From the NCBI GenBank assembly GCA_965215475.1, contig OZ244061.1, positions 2,232,001-2,296,000 of the forward strand: 64,000 bases of DNA. Reading direction: 5' to 3'. The notes under the pieces were generated by a model, which saw only the letters and a list, made by a program, of their open reading frames with translations, did not search any database and was not told where the DNA came from. This DNA is from Bin80 sp965215475 (lineage in GTDB: Bacteria > Bacteroidota > Rhodothermia > Rhodothermales > Bin80). The translations under genes were made by a program, and so were the position numbers. Of the stretch, positions 1 to 9,330 are shown in pieces (position 1 is the stretch's first letter; the number at the start of each line of letters is the position of its first letter).

Positions 1-1887
1 CTCATTCATGATGCCAGGTAGGTTGCGTCCAGCAAGATAGTCCGCCATCTGTTGCTCCATGAGATCAATGGCACTGATCAGAAAATGTGCAGAACCCATC
101 GCAATGTCTGCCACACGGAAATCAAAGAATGCTTCATCGGCATCGGTATCATCCAACGCGTCGAGCCTCTCAAAATGATCTTTTAAAGCAGACTTCAAGG
201 CTCCATCTAATAGATGATCCACAGCAAAGGCTTTTGTGTAATAACTGCCAGAAGATTTCCGTGCTCCAGACTGGTTGTGCAGATAGACATCTCCCGCAGA
301 GACAGCCGGGGTCTGTCCTTCTTTGGCGGGCACGTACACGTCATCACCGTTCTTTTGTCTTTTCAGCACAAGATCCATGTCCGCCTTTGCTAACCCAGAT
401 TCAAGGAGACCTTCATAGATGGTGCCAAATTCACGCACCCCGAGCGAGCGAAAATCAACAGCTCCCAGACCTTCAGGAGTCTGAGTCACCAGCAGATCGC
501 GAAGAGCGACTTCAAAGCAGTCATTGGGTAGCGTAATCTCTGACAGTGCGGCACCTGCTTTGGAAATCTCTGCATCATCTAGGAACAGGGCCCCGCCATA
601 TGCCGGCACATCCCATTCAACATTTCCCCGTGCGATGGCCTGCCAAAGATCCATGGTCTCCCGCCAGTGTGTGGCCCCCTCGGCGATCTGAGTTTGCTCT
701 CTTTTGGCTTCTGCCAGTTCCCGTGCTTTCATTTTCAGGGAGCGGCGTTGATACGCACTGTTATTTTGATAGGGGAGTAGATCCCGATCTTCCGCATACG
801 CAATGAACAGGAGACGAAACAGAACAATCAGAGCCATCTCGTAGGTCAAGGCAAGTTCGTCAGGATCAGGATCAGCGATTCCGCGTGCTTGTACGATTCC
901 TTGCGCCAGAGTGGGGACGACATCTTCGTAAATACGTTCTCTTAGGCGTTTGGCGAGATCGCCGGCAAAGCGTGTAGATCCTTCCAAGAGCTCATACAGA
1001 CTCCCACCAGATGCCAGTGCCTCGGCCGAATAGAGGAGCCATAGATAATGCAGCTGCTCATCAGAAAGAAGCCAAGGCTGGCATTCAATGTAGGTCTCGG
1101 TACGACCACGACGACCTACACCCACATTGATATCTGTTGCATAAAGACGAATCCGATTTTCTTGGGTAAAGAGGATCCATTTCAGGTTCTTACTATCTGC
1201 CTTTCTGAATGCATAGCTAACCGGAGAAAGAAGGTTAAAGCGTTGCTCTTTGTTTTCCACCGACTCTCCTTCATGTAGCATCACAGCGAGTGCCGTATCC
1301 CGGTCATTACTTCTCAGTACGCTTGTCAGGTTGTCTAGCGGTTCAATAGAAAATCCGAGAGCTTCCAATAGAGCTTCCCCTTGAAGCCCGATTGCGACCT
1401 GTGCCTTTCTTCTGGCACGTTGGAGGTCTGCTCGTTGTGGTACGCCGTACTCCAGTTCATGTAAGGCCAATAATCCTTCATTTCTGAGTCCAGGTAGCTT
1501 TGTCTTGAATGAGGGTAGTGTTTGGGATAGAATACGAAGTGCCGCATGCCGGTCGGGTTGGTCCAACAGTTCACGACATAGCCGCTCGACTTGTCCAAGG
1601 TTCCTATCAGGATAGATGGGTGGCTCCTCACCGGTAGCACCACACAAGGATGCTTTATCCGAACGGAGGATGACTAGGATCAGAGGAGCTGCTCGATTTC
1701 CTTTACGATCTCTCCATATTTTACGTATCTCCCCATCACTCGGGTTTTTCAGTGCATGTGCAACGACTACCTCCATGGCGTGAGTACCCTCACCAATGAA
1801 GAGGCCAATCGGTTGGAGGCCAGAACTCACGATTGGTGACCAAGGCAATCGGTTTCGGTCGGAAAGAAACTCTATGTTCTCCTGCAT
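1..1887 (-). CDS. Eco57I-like class I SAM-dependent DNA methyltransferase, N-terminal part (runs off left edge)
   Basis: A frame on the minus strand is open from an ATG at 1887 to base 1 without a stop (629 codons), so the 3' end lies outside the window. The first roughly 500 residues look like the helical N-terminal region of large type IIG or DISARM/BREX-like adenine methyltransferases. Near the left edge come two recognisable elements: SGSYYTKAFAVDHLL, a motif X type SAM-site segment, and VADIAMGSAHFLI, motif I with a GSA in place of the usual GSG. The NPPY catalytic motif would lie beyond the edge. The gene is divergent from the AAA ATPase at 2136, with 248 bp between them. The likely role is DNA modification, possibly with restriction, in a defence locus; which system cannot be settled from this half. 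Membership of the methyltransferase superfamily is fairly sure. Confidence 0.8.
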   Translation of the reverse strand, partial: MQENIEFLSDRNRLPWSPIVSSGLQPIGLFIGEGTHAMEVVVAHALKNPSDGEIRKIWRDRKGNRAAPLILVILRSDKASLCGATGEEPPIYPDRNLGQVERLCRELLDQPDRHAALRILSQTLPSFKTKLPGLRNEGLLALHELEYGVPQRADLQRARRKAQVAIGLQGEALLEALGFSIEPLDNLTSVLRSNDRDTALAVMLHEGESVENKEQRFNLLSPVSYAFRKADSKNLKWILFTQENRIRLYATDINVGVGRRGRTETYIECQPWLLSDEQLHYLWLLYSAEALASGGSLYELLEGSTRFAGDLAKRLRERIYEDVVPTLAQGIVQARGIADPDPDELALTYEMALIVLFRLLFIAYAEDRDLLPYQNNSAYQRRSLKMKARELAEAKREQTQIAEGATHWRETMDLWQAIARGNVEWDVPAYGGALFLDDAEISKAGAALSEITLPNDCFEVALRDLLVTQTPEGLGAVDFRSLGVREFGTIYEGLLESGLAKADMDLVLKRQKNGDDVYVPAKEGQTPAVSAGDVYLHNQSGARKSSGSYYTKAFAVDHLLDGALKSALKDHFERLDALDDTDADEAFFDFRVADIAMGSAHFLISAIDLMEQQMADYLAGRNLPGIMNE

Positions 1888-2135
1888 GATGATCTCAAAG
1901 AGCAAATGGGTTTATGGATGTTTTGATGACACTAGATTCTACAATGTTTCGGGTAGCTAATATAGGGATACTATAAGATTCCTCAAGATTTTTATTCATA
2001 TCCGTCATGATATCGTGTTCAGCGATAATATATTTTAACTTGTAGGTTTTTTCTCAACGCAGTGTATGGCGATTCTGCTGGAAGTGGGACAGTCAAAGTG
2101 GAATTCCGGAACCTTCGAAGCCGTAACTATGTCCA
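1888..2135. promoter_or_regulatory. Divergent intergenic region between the methyltransferase and AAA ATPase genes
   Basis: This 248-bp AT-rich stretch separates two divergently transcribed genes and must hold promoters for both. I see no convincing inverted-repeat operator and no short reading frame with a plausible product. Short A/T runs around 1960-2050 fit promoter DNA but I cannot place -7/-33 elements with confidence. Confidence 0.35.
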
Positions 2136-3305
2136 ATGGCTTTCCAGAAAGAGTATTTTCCTTTTCCCAGAGAACCCGAGTTTATGCCTCCTAGTTCTTC
2201 CCATGTACCTGATTATGTCCCTGATCGTGGGCCTGCCAAGTACTTTCATGGGCGGGAGCGAATCATAGGCAACTTCGACAAACTTGTCAAGGACTCCATG
2301 GACACACAGAAAGGGTCTACATTCCTGATCCAAGGTGCACCAGGCGCAGGAAAGACGGCACTGTTAGAGGAAATGGCGATAAATGCTCTGGAACATCGTT
2401 GGGATGTCGCTGAAGTCAATTTAGGAGACCTGTACAATCCCGTCCAGATGGCGCAAACTCTTGGCAAACGCTATATCTCTCGCAAACAGGGCACCTTCAA
2501 AACGGATGCAAAGGTGGTGGGTACCGAGCAGATCAAAGAAGTTGCAGGGGATTCAAGTGTATCTCAGGTACTCGAGAAGATGAACCCCAAACGGGGAGTA
2601 CTTCTCATTCTGGATGAGGCCCAACGAGTTGGTCGCTTCCTCAACACCTCAAATGAGATTCAGGTAATGGAGACCTTGGATAAGATTCATAATGGTAAAC
2701 TGCCCCATCCCGTCATCCTGCTTGCAGCGGGGTTGGGGATGTCAAAAGCGTCTTTTGGTGACTTGGAGATTTCGAGATTCAAGGGAGGATGTTTTGTAGA
2801 ATTAGGCGCTTTGGATAAAGATTCGGAACGTGCAGTGATCCAGGATTGGCTTGTCAAAGAGGGAGGCGCCAAGGGAGATCCTGACGCATGGATGGATGCA
2901 ATTGCGAAGAAAACGCATGGGTGGCCTCAGCACATTTCGGCGTATGGAGATGCCGCGGCCAAGCAAATCCAACACGATGACGGGGAGATGACTCCCGAAG
3001 GGCTCGAAGTTGTGTACCGATTGGGAGCAGAAAGACGTGAGGCGTACTACAAGCAACGTGCGGAAAAGATTAGTAGAAAAGAGCGCCGTAGTTTGGCGAG
3101 ACTGATCCAGGATATTTCTATCGAAGATGGGCTGGACAAGAACGATATTAAGGCGTTTCTGTCACGTGAGTACGGCTCTGCAGATGCGAAGGATTTATTC
3201 AAGAGGGTCGTAGAGCGTGGGATCCTGCACAGTCAGGATGGCGCCTATACCATTCCGATTCCATCCATGCACGCTTGGCTGATTTCGAACTATGCCAGTG
3301 AGTGA
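2136..3305 (+). CDS. AAA/ORC-like ATPase with C-terminal winged-helix-like region (copy 1, intact)
   Basis: The 389-residue protein has a Walker A motif GAPGAGKT at residues 67-74 and a Walker B motif LLILDEAQ at about 156-163, followed by a sensor-like ILLAAGLG. A short helical C-terminal region ends in IPIPSMHAWL, resembling the winged-helix tails of ORC1/Cdc6-like or TniB/ExeA-like ATPases. There is no signal peptide. It starts at an ATG 248 bp from the divergent methyltransferase. A clear paralogue, interrupted by a frameshift, lies at 51998-53204 and shares YFHGR, LVKDS-DTQ-GSTFLIQGAP, SERAVIQDWL and PIPSMH. The partner is unknown; its position next to a DNA methyltransferase makes a defence or mobile-element role plausible but unproven. 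The ATPase assignment is firm, the function is not. Confidence 0.8.
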   Translation: MAFQKEYFPFPREPEFMPPSSSHVPDYVPDRGPAKYFHGRERIIGNFDKLVKDSMDTQKGSTFLIQGAPGAGKTALLEEMAINALEHRWDVAEVNLGDLYNPVQMAQTLGKRYISRKQGTFKTDAKVVGTEQIKEVAGDSSVSQVLEKMNPKRGVLLILDEAQRVGRFLNTSNEIQVMETLDKIHNGKLPHPVILLAAGLGMSKASFGDLEISRFKGGCFVELGALDKDSERAVIQDWLVKEGGAKGDPDAWMDAIAKKTHGWPQHISAYGDAAAKQIQHDDGEMTPEGLEVVYRLGAERREAYYKQRAEKISRKERRSLARLIQDISIEDGLDKNDIKAFLSREYGSADAKDLFKRVVERGILHSQDGAYTIPIPSMHAWLISNYASE

Positions 3306-3344
3306 TTAGAGACGCCTCCGATTCCGCGCTCCATTCTTCCTCCG

Positions 3345-3358
3345 TCCCGCGAGCGGGA
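3345..3358 (+). terminator. Short GC hairpin downstream of AAA copy 1
   Basis: Six-base arms TCCCGC and GCGGGA face each other 40 nt after the AAA stop codon. There is no T-run beyond two bases, so this is a weak terminator candidate. The rest of 3306-3550 shows no gene. Confidence 0.25.
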
Positions 3359-3550
3359 TTGAATCGAGAGAACTCTGATATCTATGTCACATTTGCCGTC
3401 AGAGGCGCGAAACTACCCTAAAATCAATAATCGCTCGAAAAAAACAGTCTTCTTTGTGCATTCAAAAATGCACGTAAATAGCGTGTATCTGCGCAGAGTA
3501 TTCAATGGAGTGCGCTAGTTTTGTTGATCAGCAAAAAATAGATGTACCCC

Positions 3551-4999
3551 TCACGATAAAATTCCGTGCATGATCCTTCCTCCTACATCTGTGAGGCGAA
3601 TATCACGTCCGCTGAATCGATAGGTCAAATGTTCATGCTCGAGCCCCAGTAGATACAACATCGTTGCATGTAGATCATGGATGGTAGTTTCCTTATCAAT
3701 CACCCGATAACCATACTCATCTGTCGATCCATAGACGGTACCTCCTTTGATGCCCGCTCCAGCAAGCCAAATGCTGAATGCTGATGGATTATGATCTCGT
3801 CCGTTTGTGCCCTGTGCAAAAGGAGTCCGCCCAAATTCTCCTGCCCATATCACGAGCGTATCCTCGAACAGACCGCGACTTTTTAGATCTCGGATTAAGC
3901 CTGCGATGGGCTGATCTACGGCATGAGCATTCAACTCATGCCCCTCCTTGAGATTTGAATGCTGATCCCAGCGGTCCGCAGCAACATTGGGGCAGGTGAG
4001 TTCAATGAACCGAACCCCACGCTCAACCAAGCGCCTGGCAAGGAGGCATTCAGTAGCGTATATACGTGTATTGGGATCCGGTGAATCCATCCCATAGAGC
4101 TTTTTCGTCGCTTCCGTTTCACCGGAAAGATTGGTCAATTCAGGGACCGAAGCCTGCATCCGGTAAGCTAACTCATAATTGGTGATTGCGGATTCGACAT
4201 GATTGGCATGACCAATACGGCCAAGCAAGTGCTTGTCGGTTCGGCTCATGAGGTTGAGTTTTCTGCGCTGCAGGTCAGAGGTAGGTTCCTGCGGTTCAAT
4301 GTTCGGGAGTGGCATGTCCCCAGCTCTGAAAATTGATCCCTGATATGCAGCAGGTAGAAACCCGCTGTTGAAATTATCCAAGCCTCCAGGTGGAATTAAG
4401 CCACCATCAAGGACCACATATCCCGGCAGATCCTGATTTTCGCTGCCGAGTCCATAATTAACCCAGGCTCCCATTGAGGGGCGCCCCTGAATTCCGATTC
4501 CCGTATGAAGAAAATAATTGGCGTTCGTATGCTCCGGGAAGTCGGCGACCATGGATCGAACAACGGCAAGGTCGTCAACGCACTGTCCGATATGAGGAAA
4601 CAGATCGCTCACTTCAATACCACTCTCTCCATAACGCCGAAAATCCCAAGGACTTTGTAAGATCTTGCCGATACTGTTGAACTGTGTGGCATCCACCGAG
4701 AATTTATCATGTGGATTTTCGCCATTCTCTCTGGCAAGACGCGGTTTCGGATCAAAGCTGTCCACTTGTGATACGCCTCCGTCCATGTACAGGAAGATGA
4801 TGCTACGTGCTTTCGGGATCAATCGCCCTGGCCTAGGATGCAATGGGCTTGTCTTGGATGGTGCAACCTGTGCAACCATATTACCGAAAGCTGAACTTCC
4901 CATCAACCCCAACAGAGCGACACCGCCAAAGCCGTTTCGGCACATGGTCAGCATTTCTCGGCGTGTCATTCGGCATGTCAGCCGGTGTGGGCCACTCAT
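3551..4999 (-). CDS. DUF1501 family secreted protein (sulfatase-like fold)
   Basis: This 482-residue protein starts with a twin-arginine type signal: TRREML followed by a hydrophobic stretch GFGGVALLGLMGSSAF. The family signatures are FLYMDGGVSQVDSFDPKP near residue 70 and WAGEFGRTPFAQGTNGRDHN near residue 385, both typical of DUF1501 proteins, which adopt an alkaline phosphatase/sulfatase-like fold. The ATG overlaps the TGA of the upstream PSCyt/PSD1 gene by one base (TGATG), so the two are translationally coupled, as such pairs commonly are in Planctomycetes and Verrucomicrobia. The biochemical activity of this family is not established. It is thought to act outside the cytoplasm together with the PSCyt/PSD1 partner, probably on polysaccharide-derived substrates. 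Confidence 0.88.
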   Translation of the reverse strand: MSGPHRLTCRMTRREMLTMCRNGFGGVALLGLMGSSAFGNMVAQVAPSKTSPLHPRPGRLIPKARSIIFLYMDGGVSQVDSFDPKPRLARENGENPHDKFSVDATQFNSIGKILQSPWDFRRYGESGIEVSDLFPHIGQCVDDLAVVRSMVADFPEHTNANYFLHTGIGIQGRPSMGAWVNYGLGSENQDLPGYVVLDGGLIPPGGLDNFNSGFLPAAYQGSIFRAGDMPLPNIEPQEPTSDLQRRKLNLMSRTDKHLLGRIGHANHVESAITNYELAYRMQASVPELTNLSGETEATKKLYGMDSPDPNTRIYATECLLARRLVERGVRFIELTCPNVAADRWDQHSNLKEGHELNAHAVDQPIAGLIRDLKSRGLFEDTLVIWAGEFGRTPFAQGTNGRDHNPSAFSIWLAGAGIKGGTVYGSTDEYGYRVIDKETTIHDLHATMLYLLGLEHEHLTYRFSGRDIRLTDVGGRIMHGILS

Positions 5000-7983
5000 C
5001 AGATCAGGTAAATAAATTCTTTTTGATTAAAGATCACGTGACAATACGCGGACCAAATATCCACAGAAGATAAGATCTGCTGCGAGATCAAACCGAGCTG
5101 CTCTGCCTCGGTTTTTATAAAGGTTTCTGCTTCTGCTAATTCATTTGATTCTGGAAGTCTTGCAAACGCTTTCAAGTAAATATGCTCAATTCTGTCCCGA
5201 ATATTAACATGGGCATGACGTACCAAGAGCTCTCCCCAATGTCGGGCTTGTCCGGCAATGAAGGAATCATTGAGCATCGTAAGAGACTGTGCAGGTACAT
5301 TACTGGAATTGCGAGCTCCAAATGTAGAGAACGGGATTGGCATATCAAAAGATAGCATCATTGGCGGGAGAAAATTGCGCCGAATCGCAAGGTAAACACT
5401 TCTTCGACCATCTCCATCCAATGGTCCATTGACCGAAGGCCGACCTCGCCCCTTCATAAACTCTGTCAAATAGATGGGGATTGGGGGGCCATACATGGTA
5501 GAGTTCAACTGCCCCGATACGGCCAGAATGCCGTCACGAATCGCTTCCGCCTCTAATCTTCGCACAGGATAATGGGATAGAAGCAGATTAGATGGATCCA
5601 ACTCCATGATACCTACAGGCGGCTCGGAAGAACGTTGGAATGCATCGGAAAGGAGAATTTCTCTTAAAACCGATTTGATAGACCACCCAGATTTTACGAA
5701 GCGCAAGGCCAAATCGTCCAATAATTCTGGATGGGTCGGCAGACTTCCCTGAGCTCCAAAATTGTCGACGGTTTCGACGATGCCTCTACCAAACGCATGA
5801 TGCCATAATCGATTCACCATGACGCGTGCCGTCAGGGGATTCGAAGGATCTATGATGGCTTGTGCGAACTCCAGTCGCCCGCTAGATGTCCCAGTAAAAG
5901 GAGTGCTCGTTGAATCCAGTGCGGTAAGAAATCGGTGGGGAACAGGCTCGCCATCTGGAGTTTTGTAGTTGCCTCGTCCGAATACGGCACTGGTAACCCG
6001 ATCCCCTTCCGTCATGCCGATAAAAAATTCTGCAGAGGGAAGCAGTTGTTTGATGTGTTGTTTATGACGAATCTGTTCATGGATCTGAGGACGTTGGAGT
6101 TCTCCTGATTCCAAGGCTTGGTTGATCGCCGTAATTTGCGCTGGGCTAGCTTTTTCTTGTGCCCAGGCGTAAATGGCGGATTCAAGGATCGCTTCATCAT
6201 GTTCTAGGTATGGCAGATCAGAAGCGGCATCATCATGCGCCAGAGCATAGGCAATCTCAAAGTAGGATGAATCGTGGATCGTGAGCATATGCTGATCCGT
6301 AACAAAGCGGTGTTTATCATAGGTTCCGACCAGTAGCTCCAGATATGCTTTGTGGCCGTTCCATAAACTCACGTCAAACTGGTAGGGTATGAGTGTGTCA
6401 CTGTTGAGCTCCTGATCCAGAGATCCATGGATTGGTGCGCGGATCAGTTGGAAGTTGTCAATCACCAGCCGCAGAGCAGATTTGTACCCCTTGGCCATAA
6501 CGGTAATAGAATCACGACTAAGCGTAAAGGTCGGAGAGCGAAGTGCACCGGGAAGTCCCTGTGAGATCTGTCGACTGCTGGTTACGCCTTCGGTGAGTTG
6601 GAGAAAACGTTCTTCTTCAATGAAGGGGGAGCCGTGTGGAGGTGCATCGTCAAATGCGATCCCATTGGCAATCCATCCACTCCGTGTCCCATTGCGAAAA
6701 TCTCCTAACATTTCCCATGTCCCGGTAGTGTTCTGAGTTGCAGAACGGGGGTTCATTCGACTGGTGGGAATAGCGGGTGCGGATCCTAGAGATGACTGCC
6801 ACCTGTTGGCGATATTCGAACGCAACGTTTGATTGAAATCAATGAGATTCTTTACGACGTCTGTATATTCGTCCGACAGAATAGGGACAGGAGTAAACCG
6901 TGCACTCTCGACGATGCCGTAGAGTGAATAGTAATCACGGGTTGGGATCGGATCAAATTTATGATCATGGCATCGGGCACAGGCAACCGTCAGGCCCTGA
7001 AAGGTTTTTGTTGTTACATCAATGATGTTGTCGATACGATCCGCTTCATCAATCCTCGTGTCAACAGGGCTGTGTTTTCCTTCTCCAAGCGCAAAATATG
7101 CCGTCCCGATTACCGACTCATTGAACCCTTCGTCAGGATTACGCCTAGGGTGTTCTAGAACATCCCCAGCGAGATGCTCCAGAACAAGCTGGTTATAGGG
7201 GACATCTTCGTTGAATGCCCGAATGAGATAGTCACGGTATTGCCATGCTCCCTGAATCGTAAAATCGAATTCGTGCCCTTTCGATTCCGAGTACCGGACG
7301 AGATCCATCCAGTGGCGCGCCCAACGTTCTCCATATGCCGTAGAAGCGAGCAGGCTGTCTACGACCCGGACATAGGCATTGGGAGAATCATCTTGCTCAA
7401 ATGCCTGAACAGCATCAGGTGAGGGGGGGAGCCCGGTCAGCACATAAGAAGCACGTCGAATCAAACTGGCCCGGGGTGCCAGGTCCGCAGGGGGGATCCC
7501 GTTTGCTGTAATCCGTTCGTGCAACCGATCATCTATGGAGCGTTGATCTTCTGATCTCTGTGGTGGAATCAACGCCCAGTGGGTTTTATATTCTGCTCCC
7601 TGATCAATCCATCTGGCGATGAGTGCAATTTCATGTTCGGTGAGGACCTTGTTCATCTGAGCAGGAGGCATCCGCTGTTTGGGATCATCTGTCTGAATGC
7701 GATGAATGAGCAGGCTACGTTTGGCACTTCCCGGAACAATTGCACGTCCGCCGGAACGCTTGGCCGTTGCTCCAGTGTAGGTGTCAAGACGGAGATCGGC
7801 TTCTCGTGTGCTGACGTCAGGGCCATGACACACGTAACAGGAGTTCGAGAGGATGGGGCGAATGTGATAATTGAAATCTACCTGATCAGGCAACGTCGGA
7901 TCTGACGTGGAGCATCCCAGAACAGAAAGTCCTAATCCGAAGAGGAGGAAAAGAACACGATGGCAGATCAGAGATCTTTTCAT
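4999..7983 (-). CDS. PSCyt1-DUF1549-DUF1553 (PSD1) lipoprotein with c-type haem motif
   Basis: The protein has about 994 residues if started at the ATG at 7983; a TTG nine bases upstream is the alternative. The N-terminus is a lipoprotein signal ending in VLGC. Residues about 35-130 form a PSCyt1-type domain with CYVCH, a c-type haem-binding motif, and the MPP motif RMPPAQMNK. A DUF1549 domain (YGERWARHWMDLVRYSES, CARCHDHKFDPI) follows, and the C-terminal third is DUF1553 (RVMVNRLWHHAFGRGIVETV). Its neighbour DUF1501 is coupled by a TGATG overlap. Such pairs are abundant in marine polysaccharide degraders, but their reaction is unknown; electron transfer during extracellular carbohydrate or sulfate-ester breakdown is the usual suggestion. 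The domain assignment is strong. Confidence 0.9.
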   Translation of the reverse strand: MKRSLICHRVLFLLFGLGLSVLGCSTSDPTLPDQVDFNYHIRPILSNSCYVCHGPDVSTREADLRLDTYTGATAKRSGGRAIVPGSAKRSLLIHRIQTDDPKQRMPPAQMNKVLTEHEIALIARWIDQGAEYKTHWALIPPQRSEDQRSIDDRLHERITANGIPPADLAPRASLIRRASYVLTGLPPSPDAVQAFEQDDSPNAYVRVVDSLLASTAYGERWARHWMDLVRYSESKGHEFDFTIQGAWQYRDYLIRAFNEDVPYNQLVLEHLAGDVLEHPRRNPDEGFNESVIGTAYFALGEGKHSPVDTRIDEADRIDNIIDVTTKTFQGLTVACARCHDHKFDPIPTRDYYSLYGIVESARFTPVPILSDEYTDVVKNLIDFNQTLRSNIANRWQSSLGSAPAIPTSRMNPRSATQNTTGTWEMLGDFRNGTRSGWIANGIAFDDAPPHGSPFIEEERFLQLTEGVTSSRQISQGLPGALRSPTFTLSRDSITVMAKGYKSALRLVIDNFQLIRAPIHGSLDQELNSDTLIPYQFDVSLWNGHKAYLELLVGTYDKHRFVTDQHMLTIHDSSYFEIAYALAHDDAASDLPYLEHDEAILESAIYAWAQEKASPAQITAINQALESGELQRPQIHEQIRHKQHIKQLLPSAEFFIGMTEGDRVTSAVFGRGNYKTPDGEPVPHRFLTALDSTSTPFTGTSSGRLEFAQAIIDPSNPLTARVMVNRLWHHAFGRGIVETVDNFGAQGSLPTHPELLDDLALRFVKSGWSIKSVLREILLSDAFQRSSEPPVGIMELDPSNLLLSHYPVRRLEAEAIRDGILAVSGQLNSTMYGPPIPIYLTEFMKGRGRPSVNGPLDGDGRRSVYLAIRRNFLPPMMLSFDMPIPFSTFGARNSSNVPAQSLTMLNDSFIAGQARHWGELLVRHAHVNIRDRIEHIYLKAFARLPESNELAEAETFIKTEAEQLGLISQQILSSVDIWSAYCHVIFNQKEFIYLI

Positions 7984-8057
7984 GAAAAACAAGCGAACGT
8001 AATTGCCTTAAATTAAGGCAAATCGCGTTGGTATTTTTGGGGAATCCTTACATCACC

Positions 8058-9122
8058 ATGAACCCCAGAATTTTCATCGTACTTCTTTGGACAGGCTTAA
8101 TCGTTGGCTGCAGCGAGAATACCGTCACACAAGATCCAGAAGATCTGGAACCATAGATTGCATTACGTTCTGTGGCTCCCTTCCCTGTGGGGGTGGCAAT
8201 TCAGTCAAGCAGATTAAGTTCTGTGCTCCATTCAGGACTAGTCCACACGGTGTTCAGTAGCGTGACGGCAGAGTATGAGATGAAGATGAAGCATCTGACG
8301 AGTCCTTCAGGAGGCTATGTTTGGATGCATGCAGATGATGTCGTTGCCTTTGCTAAAGAGCATAATATGCAGATTCATGGGCATGCACTGGTATGGCATC
8401 AATCTACACCCGTTTGGCTAGAAAAATTCAGTGGAACGGACACAGAATTTGAAGAGGCGGTAAAAAACTATATCGTGACCGCCGTCCAACGATATCAAGA
8501 GGATGTCGTCAGTTGGGATGTAATCAACGAGGCCTTTGAGGATGGATCAGGAGAACTATGCAATTCGGTGTTCCGTCATCGTATGGGGCCGGATTATATT
8601 GCCCGCTTATTCAAGTATGCCCGAGAGGCAGACCCAGAGGTTTTGCTGTTTTACAATGATTATGGCACGATTTGGGATGCAGACAAAAGAGAGTCTATGT
8701 TTGCGATGGTGGATGACCTTCAAGCCCGAGGCATCCCAATAGATGGGATTGGGTTACAAATGCACATCACGTACACGAATCCTCCATTGACCAACATTGT
8801 TGAAGTTATGGAGGCAGTGGTTCAGCGGGGGCTTAAGGTTCACATCTCAGAAATGGATGTTCGTGTTAATCCGCAAGGAGATCTGTCTGTGCTTACAGAT
8901 CAACGGAGTCAGCTTCAGAAGAGGCGTGTGAACGAGATCGTCGCTGCCTTTATGGATTTGCCCGAAGAAAATCAGTTTGCGATCACTTGGTGGGGCTTGC
9001 GGGATCCAGAGAGCTGGTTAATTAATTTTTGGGGCAACCCGGAATGGGGCTTGCTTTTCGATGCAGAGGATCAACCCAAGCCGGCTTACGAGGGGTTCCT
9101 TGAAGCATTGGGAGGAAATTGA
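8058..9122 (+). pseudogene. GH10 endo-1,4-beta-xylanase-like lipoprotein interrupted by in-frame TAG
   Basis: An ATG at 8058 opens a lipoprotein signal peptide (FIVLLWTGLIVGC). The frame meets TAG at 8154-8156, codon 33, and then continues open in the same frame through a complete GH10 catalytic domain to the TGA at 9122. GH10 landmarks are HGHALVWHQSTPVWL, SWDVINEAFEDG with the acid/base glutamate, LLFYNDYG, and HISEMDVRVN with the nucleophile glutamate. Without the stop the product would be about 353 residues, an outer-membrane-anchored xylanase. Internal initiation at the GTG at 8172 would give 316 residues lacking export. The sequence shows one nonsense change and otherwise intact catalytic residues, so inactivation looks recent or the codon is read through. 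Base 8155-8156 errors are the other possibility. Confidence 0.78.
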
Positions 9123-9330
9123 ATCCCCCTCATAGCTCGGCTCTAGTTGAAGATTTGGGGAATCGTGCACAAACGATGCAGGAATTATATGACAACCGAA
9201 TTGCCTCATGTGTATAAGTGTATCAAAACGTAAAGGATTAAACATCAATTAGTGAACGTCGTAGGTTCCCATAGGGGGCAATCATGCAAAGCGTGTAAGA
9301 ACGCAGGAGTCGTCGAAGACACGAAGTCAT

